This document shows, in pieces, positions 40,494-44,645 of a stretch of 44,645 nucleotides of DNA; position 1 is the first letter of the stretch; every line of letters begins with the position of its first letter. Below the pieces are notes generated by a model. The model saw only the letters and a list, made by a program, of their open reading frames with translations. It made no database searches and was not told the DNA's origin. Position numbers and translations under genes: made by a program. The stretch comes from a virus, in the IMG/VR virus record IMGVR_UViG_3300032677_000056, positions 1-44,645 of that record, one strand, 5' to 3'.

Positions 40494-40637
40494 TTATCCT
40501 CTATCGTCCACCTCAATCATTGAGTCGTCGATAGAGGAAATTGCTTCGTCTAAAGTTGAGCGGAGTGATTCAAGAGTTTCAAGAAGAAGTTCAAGCTTCT
40601 CCTCTGGGCTCATTGGTGCTGATACTGGAGTGGTCAT
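40494..40637 (-). CDS. Small acidic coiled-coil protein
   Basis: A 47-residue protein (MTTPVSAPMSPEEKLELLLE), helical and acidic with heptad-like leucines and an Asp-rich end. A promoter and palindrome lie just upstream and it starts the recombination operon. The frame can be extended to 40724, but the ATG at 40637 fits the promoter better. Function unknown. Confidence 0.6.
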   Translation of the reverse strand: MTTPVSAPMSPEEKLELLLETLESLRSTLDEAISSIDDSMIEVDDRG

Positions 40638-40661
40638 GGACGATGAGAATACGCATGGATG

Positions 40662-40690
40662 GTCATAGGGCAATAAAAGAATTGTTACAA
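40662..40690 (-). promoter_or_regulatory. Minus-strand promoter of the ERF operon
   Basis: TTGTAA (40690-40685), a 17-base spacer, TATGAC (40667-40662) on the minus strand. The -35 and -10 each match four of six. It starts the transcript of the 47-residue gene, ERF and the coupled chain. A palindrome overlaps the -35, which suggests repression. Confidence 0.4.
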
Positions 40691-40699
40691 TTTTGTAAC
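40684..40699. promoter_or_regulatory. 16-bp palindrome over the -35 element
   Basis: GTTACAA-TT-TTGTAAC is a 7-bp perfect inverted repeat with two central bases. It covers the -35 of the minus-strand promoter and lies next to a plus-strand promoter, as an operator between divergent promoters would. It differs from the palindrome at 561-577. Confidence 0.5.
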
Positions 40700-40709
40700 A
40701 CAAATAGTC

Positions 40710-40737
40710 TTGACGTAAAAACAAATGTGAGTAAAAT
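40710..40737 (+). promoter_or_regulatory. Plus-strand promoter, antisense to the endolysin gene
   Basis: TTGACG (40710-40715), a 16-base spacer, TAAAAT (40732-40737), five matches in each element. It points towards the endolysin on its antisense strand, and no plus-strand gene follows. If active it would make an antisense RNA that could delay lysis. Such a role is inference. Confidence 0.45.
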
Positions 40738-40758
40738 TCCCACCGAAGGTGCTTCTAA

Positions 40759-41190
40759 CTAGGCTAATCCTGTAACTTTTCTCAAATCTTCAGTCCTAGC
40801 CAACCATCCCTTTAAGTATTTCTTTGATGAAGGACGAGATTCAGCAAGTGATTTATAAAATGATTCTTGTATATCTAAAAATTTAGAACCATTGATTCCA
40901 GACTGAGCCTTGATCTTTGTAGCTCTTCCAACTCCACAATTCACACAGCAATTAAAAAATATCCAATCAAACTGAGGAGCGTACTCATTGCAATGAAGGT
41001 TGCAATACTCCGTCCAGTAAATACCTGTAGCTTGTTCAGCGGTTAGGTTTTTGATGTCAACATGAGGGTGGCTACGCTGGTCGATCCCGTATTTTGTGGC
41101 TCCTCCGGGATCGCTTTCGTCATTCTCGTAGGTTGTTCCCTCCCACTTAAAGATCCAAGGTATGATCTCGTTCTTGAACCTATCTGTCAT
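40759..41190 (-). CDS. Endolysin, GH108-type
   Basis: A 143-residue protein from the ATG at 41190 (MTDRFKNEIIPWIFKWEGTT). EGTTYENDESDPGGATKYGI (residues 17-36) is the signature of glycoside hydrolase family 108, with Glu17 as catalytic acid. The C-terminal part matches the PG-binding-like region of that family (YLKGWLARTEDLRKVTG). It would cut the glycan strands of peptidoglycan. No signal peptide, so it needs a holin; the membrane protein upstream overlaps it by 11 bases. Confidence 0.85.
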   Translation of the reverse strand: MTDRFKNEIIPWIFKWEGTTYENDESDPGGATKYGIDQRSHPHVDIKNLTAEQATGIYWTEYCNLHCNEYAPQFDWIFFNCCVNCGVGRATKIKAQSGINGSKFLDIQESFYKSLAESRPSSKKYLKGWLARTEDLRKVTGLA

Positions 41191-41548
41191 TTGAATCAAA
41201 GTATCGTGGCTTAACCACTCGCTGATTCACCTCTACCTCTGGAGCTTCTTCGTTGGAGTCTATCTTCTCGTCGTCGTCAACGTGCTGGATAGCTGAGATT
41301 GCTTTCCAGTCCATGACTGCTGTGCCTGTGATGAGAGTCGTCACAACCGCACCAAAGAACATCACAACCAAATTGGCTAGTTCTACGATTTCCTTTGCCT
41401 GTTCGCTGTGGCTCAGAATTAGGAACGCAGAAGTAGCAAAAACAATTAGGACACAGGCAGAGCCGAATATCGCATAGACACACTTTTTGGAATCCAGAGG
41501 CTTCTGCTCCAGCTTCTCCTTGATTACAGATGACCGAGAATTGCCCAT
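41180..41548 (-). CDS. Two-helix membrane protein, holin candidate
   Basis: A 122-residue protein. Two membrane helices (YAIFGSACVLIVFATSAFLI, about 24-44, and LANLVVMFFGAVVTTLITG) are joined by a charged loop, with a long charged C-terminal tail (HVDDDEKIDSNEEAPEVEVN). It overlaps the endolysin and the upstream gene. This layout suits a holin or a pinholin. The 66-residue protein at 789-989 competes for that role. Confidence 0.55.
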   Translation of the reverse strand: MGNSRSSVIKEKLEQKPLDSKKCVYAIFGSACVLIVFATSAFLILSHSEQAKEIVELANLVVMFFGAVVTTLITGTAVMDWKAISAIQHVDDDEKIDSNEEAPEVEVNQRVVKPRYFDSNDR

Positions 41549-41952
41549 GCGAGTCCTCCAACGACGATTCCGATACCGCTAGCGAAGAGGAACTCATAGG
41601 CAATCAAATTGGGTGGAAGGAATGAAGCGAAGCGGATAGCTACCAGAAACCCGATAGCCCCGGCTAGGGAGGAACAGATGCAAAGGAGGAGGTGGAGATG
41701 ATGCAGGGCTGAATCACGCTCTTTTGTTACTATTGCAAGGCGATTCTCCGTATCGTGTAGCTTGGCAGTCTGGGCATTAATAGCGTCCTGCACTACGATA
41801 AGCTCTTTCTTGGCAAGGTCAGCGTCAGCCTGTGCTTGGTGTACGAGCTTCCTCTGATGCTCTACTGTGGAAATGATGTCTGCCTTGGTAATGGTGGTAG
41901 CCACCATTGATGGGGTGGTAAGAAGCATTAGGGATAGGAGGGTGCGTTTCAT
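41524..41952 (-). CDS. Membrane protein with signal and coiled coil, lysis-related
   Basis: A 142-residue protein from the ATG at 41952. A signal-like N-terminus (KRTLLSLMLLTTPSMVATT) is followed by a helical coiled coil (EHQRKLVHQAQADADLAKKE, about 30-85), then two membrane helices (LLLCICSSLAGAIGFLVAI and YEFLFASGIGIVVGGLAWAI). It is probably an envelope protein of the lysis block, perhaps an i-spanin-like or holin-regulating protein. The 25-base overlap with the next gene supports coupling. Confidence 0.55.
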   Translation of the reverse strand: MKRTLLSLMLLTTPSMVATTITKADIISTVEHQRKLVHQAQADADLAKKELIVVQDAINAQTAKLHDTENRLAIVTKERDSALHHLHLLLCICSSLAGAIGFLVAIRFASFLPPNLIAYEFLFASGIGIVVGGLAWAILGHL

Positions 41953-41995
41953 CAAGCCCCCTTATACCATCTGCAACTATCAAACTCAAGTAGTT

Positions 41996-42700
41996 TTAAG
42001 ATTCCTTGAGCTTCTGGATTTCGTCTCGGAGGTAGCGGAGGCAGTTGCACACCTCTCCAAACATTTCATCGTGATCTAGTGGGTATTTCCCATCTCCTTC
42101 GATCCATTTAAGTGATTTCTCAATCTCATCCTCCAGCGGCATCTCCTCTTTCTTTGTCTCATCTACTAATTTACTACTAAAACATTTATGATTAGTAGTT
42201 GGCAACGGGCGACGAGTGCGATATCGCATGGCCTCTTGATCTTCTGGCGTTGCTCCGATCTCGTGGTTCCATACCTTAATCCACACTCCTTTTCGATTAT
42301 GGTGTTTTAACTGAACCTGATCCCCCTCGCAGATCACCTCGTCTGGGCCAAGCAATCGCCATTCGGGAGCGGGTTCAACTGTTGCAGATTTTGGAATAGT
42401 TGGTTCCTCATAGACAGACGGGGCACATTCCCAGCATTGATCTTCTGGAACGCTTACAGAGCATGGTTTTTTCGAAACTGGTTCCTCTGGCGCGGGGGCG
42501 AGTGCGGCTTCTTTCTCTATCTCCGCAACCTCTTTTTTGAGCCAAGTGACTTTTCCGAACGAGTCGTTTTCGTAATCAATATCGGCTAACCGTATGGCCT
42601 CTTCTGCGGCTTCAATAGCTCGGTTCAAAAGCCCTCGGAGCCTTGCGACCTCGTTGTTATTGATCGTTGTCATTGGCGGATTGTCTGCGTTCGTTGACAT
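41996..42700 (-). CDS. Coiled-coil array protein
   Basis: A 234-residue protein from the ATG at 42700 (MSTNADNPPMTTINNNEVAR). The NEVARLRG helix is followed by a second helix and an APAPEEPVSK linker (residues about 65-75). After this comes a separate domain: WRLLGPDEVICEGDQVQLKH and WIKVWNHEIGATPEDQEAMR. The C-terminal 60 residues are acidic and helical. A frame from 42808 also exists, but paralogue comparison favours 42700. The 97 bases before the ATG contain no gene that I can support. Function unknown. Confidence 0.65.
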   Translation of the reverse strand: MSTNADNPPMTTINNNEVARLRGLLNRAIEAAEEAIRLADIDYENDSFGKVTWLKKEVAEIEKEAALAPAPEEPVSKKPCSVSVPEDQCWECAPSVYEEPTIPKSATVEPAPEWRLLGPDEVICEGDQVQLKHHNRKGVWIKVWNHEIGATPEDQEAMRYRTRRPLPTTNHKCFSSKLVDETKKEEMPLEDEIEKSLKWIEGDGKYPLDHDEMFGEVCNCLRYLRDEIQKLKES

Positions 42701-42797
42701 ACTATCGGAGTGTAATAATTCGGTTTTATTAGCTTTGAGTAATTGCTTCCTGCGCGTGTCTGTGTTGCGTCTGCGGTGTCCGCAATCGTGGTAGATG

Positions 42798-43586
42798 TCA
42801 GTTTCCATATTCTCGTAGCCCTGCTTGGCAGAGTTCTTCGTGAGCTTTTGCTAATTGGGTTTCTAGGTTGTAGATCCACTTGGGATCGACAAAGACCTTT
42901 CCTTGTTTTAGCTCGGAGTTCTCCTCACGGAGTCTTATCAGTTCATCATCCTGCTTGTTTATGATGTCCTCGTATCGGTCTAGGGACTCACGAAGCCTTG
43001 CGGCCACGTTGGTTTCTCCACGAATATCTGGTTCAAAGCGGAACTGATATACCTTAAACAGGGTCTCTGGATCTTCCTGCTCTTCCTTGCTACCAATCAG
43101 CTTTCTCCATTCTGGCTGGCTCCACTCGTTTTCCGGTGAGTATATTTCTAGCTTCTCAACGTATTTACGGAGCCTTGAGACCTCGTTGGTTGTCTCGGCG
43201 AGTTCGCGTTCAGCAGCTTCCTCTAGTGCTGGAGAGAGTTCTTTGTCTGGCCTGTGGAGTTTAATGACATCTTCCGCGAGTGCGCCGTATCTTTTGCGTT
43301 CCTCCTCGGTCAGGTCGTTGCAAGCGGATCTTGCTTCGGCGGCAATGCGGGTTCCCTCGCTCACGGGTTCCTCTGGCGCGGGGGCGAGTCGGGCATCATC
43401 GACTATTTTTTGAGCCTTCAACCACTTGCAAGTTGCGTTTGAATACTCGGATTGAAGAAACGCCACCTGCCTATTTAGCGTTTCATTTTCCTCACGGAGC
43501 CTTGCGACCTCGTTGGTTTTATCGTCAAGTTGCTTTCTGTACTCAACGCAAGCATCCAATGCTTTGTTAAAAATGTCAGGGTTCAT
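42798..43586 (-). CDS. Coiled-coil array protein with three NEVARLR cassettes
   Basis: A 262-residue protein with three variants of the cassette: TNEVARLREENETL (near residue 25), TNEVSRLRKYVEKL (near 132) and TNVAARLRESLDRY (near 190), each a heptad-repeat helix. Between the first two is an APAPEEPVSE linker and an acidic region. It is the largest member of the array and looks like an internal duplication. No enzyme motif is present. It may form an elongated oligomer. Confidence 0.7.
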   Translation of the reverse strand: MNPDIFNKALDACVEYRKQLDDKTNEVARLREENETLNRQVAFLQSEYSNATCKWLKAQKIVDDARLAPAPEEPVSEGTRIAAEARSACNDLTEEERKRYGALAEDVIKLHRPDKELSPALEEAAERELAETTNEVSRLRKYVEKLEIYSPENEWSQPEWRKLIGSKEEQEDPETLFKVYQFRFEPDIRGETNVAARLRESLDRYEDIINKQDDELIRLREENSELKQGKVFVDPKWIYNLETQLAKAHEELCQAGLREYGN

Positions 43587-43642
43587 TTGGTGAATAGGTA
43601 TTTAATTAGTTGGTAAATTGCGAAACCTGAAAAGAGTGCCAT
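43583..43642 (-). CDS. Possible small membrane peptide, start uncertain
   Basis: A 19-residue peptide (MALFSGFAIYQLIKYLFTK) whose TGA overlaps the next ATG (ATGA). The same frame extends upstream with hydrophobic residues (IIFPHTLLEW) but has no ATG, GTG or TTG start, so it could be a longer single-span protein that starts at an unusual codon. The 97-base gap (43587-43683) has no other gene. Confidence 0.25.
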   Translation of the reverse strand: MALFSGFAIYQLIKYLFTK

Positions 43643-43683
43643 CCATTCTAATAATGTGTGAGGAAAAATAATACTTATATTTA

Positions 43684-43893
43684 TTAGTCTTGTTTGTCAT
43701 GGTTTCTCATGCATATTTCAAAGGTCTCTGCAAAGTTGGTCTCTGCAAAGTTGTGTAGTTGTTTAATTATTGACTCGGCTTTCTCGGCTCGCTCTTTCCA
43801 ATGAACGGCCATCTCGTCGCCACGTTTTGCGGCGTCCATGATCATCTCCTTGAGCCTCTCGACCTCGTTGGTTTGTTCGTTAGTTGAGTTCAT
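43684..43893 (-). CDS. Coiled-coil array protein, short member
   Basis: A 69-residue protein (MNSTNEQTNEVERLKEMIMD). It has one cassette variant, TNEVERLKE, followed by a helix (EKAESIIKQLHNFAETNFAE). Its start overlaps the end of the next upstream gene by 14 bases. Function unknown. Confidence 0.65.
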   Translation of the reverse strand: MNSTNEQTNEVERLKEMIMDAAKRGDEMAVHWKERAEKAESIIKQLHNFAETNFAETFEICMRNHDKQD

Positions 43894-44329
43894 CGTATTT
43901 TTGTTTTAAGTTATCCAGTTCCATTTGTGTTGGGTTCTCGCTAGTTGCCCAGACTCGGTATCGCTCCACTATCTCACGGAGCCTTGCGACATCGCGTTCT
44001 GGTTTTTCCAAAAGAGCCAGCGCAAAAGTGTTTTGAGTCTCTATGCGTTCTTTTAGCTCCTCCCTAAGCCTTGCGACCTCGTTGTGGTCTCTGTCTGAAA
44101 GCTGACTTTCTTTTGGATATTGGTTCGACTCGTGGAATATCCACCACCATTCTTCTTTGGTGATCCAGCGGACGGCTCCTTTGTCCACCATGCAGACACT
44201 TCCATCCTCCTTAGTTAGAAAATATCCCGTAACTTTCCTGTCAGGATCGCAAAGCAAGGAATCAACTTTTGATTTGCATATTCCTTTTTCTAGTTCGTAG
44301 CTCGGCGTTGGTGTGGTGTCGGTGTTCAT
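43880..44329 (-). CDS. Coiled-coil array protein with WWW-type motif
   Basis: A 149-residue protein (MNTDTTPTPSYELEKGICKS). Residues 30-70 hold a small domain (CMVDKGAVRWITKEEWWWIF) and then two cassettes, HNEVARLREELKE (about 83-95) and ERDVARLREIVERY (about 114-127). The N-terminal MNTDTTPTP matches the start of the protein at 1-246. Function unknown. Confidence 0.7.
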   Translation of the reverse strand: MNTDTTPTPSYELEKGICKSKVDSLLCDPDRKVTGYFLTKEDGSVCMVDKGAVRWITKEEWWWIFHESNQYPKESQLSDRDHNEVARLREELKERIETQNTFALALLEKPERDVARLREIVERYRVWATSENPTQMELDNLKQKYDELN

Positions 44330-44337
44330 AGTAAGCG

Positions 44338-44645
44338 TTATTGAGCGTTATTGAGTGCTTCCTTTGCTAGTAACTCACAAGCTCTCCTGTCGCGGTTGTA
44401 AGTGCCATCTGGACGCATGGGAGCGGCGATTAGTTCAAGAGCCTCACGAAACCTTTCGACCTCGGCTTCTAATTTCAATGCCCTCTTGTTTGCAATTTGA
44501 AACTCTGAATCAATCCATCCATTAATGTCTTCAATTTCCAATCTTTCGGATTCAGATTTAGTTAATTCTTTTTGCAACTGAGAATTTTCGGCACGGAGCC
44601 TAGCGACCTCGTTGGTTTTCTCGGTAAGTTCGCGTTCTAGCTGAC
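44338..44645 (-). CDS. Coiled-coil array protein, N-terminus beyond window end
   Basis: The frame is open to the end of the window (44645), so the N-terminus is missing. The visible part begins QLERELTEKTNEVARLRAE, then SQLQKELTKSESERLEIE, then the EFQIANKRALKLEAEVERF segment shared exactly with the gene at 1-246. The C-terminus (ACELLAKEALNNAQ) completes what is cut off there. It carries the longest helix of the array. Confidence 0.75.
   Translation of the reverse strand, partial: QLERELTEKTNEVARLRAENSQLQKELTKSESERLEIEDINGWIDSEFQIANKRALKLEAEVERFREALELIAAPMRPDGTYNRDRRACELLAKEALNNAQ
44386..44512. repeat. Exact 127-bp repeat, right copy
   Basis: Identical to bases 1-127. The following bases differ (AATCCATCC here against GTTTCTCC there), so the repeat is not simply the window end joined to the start. 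It lies within a coiled-coil gene. Confidence 0.9.

Noticed and set aside
1-44645. CRISPR array, diversity-generating retroelement, transposase or integrase
   Set aside because: No regularly spaced repeats with unique spacers, no reverse transcriptase motif, no DDE or Tyr/Ser recombinase motif was seen in any frame that looks coding. The repeats found are coding cassettes or short direct repeats.
44386-44645. A direct terminal repeat of the packaged genome
   Set aside because: The repeat does not reach the right end of the window and the sequence after it differs from the left copy, so it does not have the shape of a terminal redundancy.

Overview
The window is a bacteriophage genome, or nearly all of one, with about 60 tightly packed genes. 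All but six candidate genes are on the minus strand. Hallmark proteins are a large terminase subunit, a portal, a probable major capsid protein, head-tail connector and internal virion proteins, a fibre with duplicated lectin-like domains, a DnaB-type helicase, a PD-(D/E)XK nuclease, an ERF annealing protein and a GH108 endolysin. I see no integrase, DNA polymerase or RNA polymerase. The portal type, the large internal proteins and the lack of tape measure, tail sheath or tail tube genes suggest a short-tailed phage, but this is inference. The host cannot be named: start codons mostly have A/C-rich leaders without a Shine-Dalgarno sequence, while several sigma70-like promoters can be read.

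Reading along the minus strand (right to left): 44.6-42.0 kb is an array of coiled-coil paralogues that share a NEVARLRE cassette. 42.0-40.8 kb holds two small membrane proteins and the endolysin. 40.6-37.3 kb is a chain of overlapping small genes with the ERF protein, a metallophosphoesterase and an HExxH peptidase. 37.3-30.3 kb carries the portal, an ATP-grasp ligase, a scaffold-like protein and TerL. 30.2-26.4 kb carries a zinc-ribbon protein, the nuclease, the helicase and small proteins. 22.7-22.3 kb has a TerS candidate. 21.1-19.6 kb has a DUF5872-like protein, an FkbM methyltransferase and a glycosyltransferase. 19.5-8.5 kb carries a small protein, the connector, internal proteins and tail proteins. 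8.5-6.1 kb has two more glycosyltransferase-like proteins and a nuclease. 6.0-1.0 kb has the capsid protein, small virion proteins and the fibre. 1.0-0 kb has a holin-like protein, a lipoprotein and the array again. The first 127 bases recur exactly at 44386-44512 and both ends lie inside the array, so the map is probably circular and the lysis genes at the two ends probably form one region interrupted by the array.

The most unusual part is 21.1-26.4 kb. A plus-strand operon encodes two small proteins, an amidoligase-like enzyme, a class II glutamine amidotransferase and a 28-residue membrane peptide, and ends in a strong terminator. Upstream are 882 bases without a convincing gene that fold into many local hairpins. 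Further left a separate plus-strand transcription unit contains a tRNA-like 3' half. With the ATP-grasp ligase in the head module, the phage has three enzymes of the kinds that work together in amide-bond synthesis or peptide modification. This is the best candidate for a poorly described system here.
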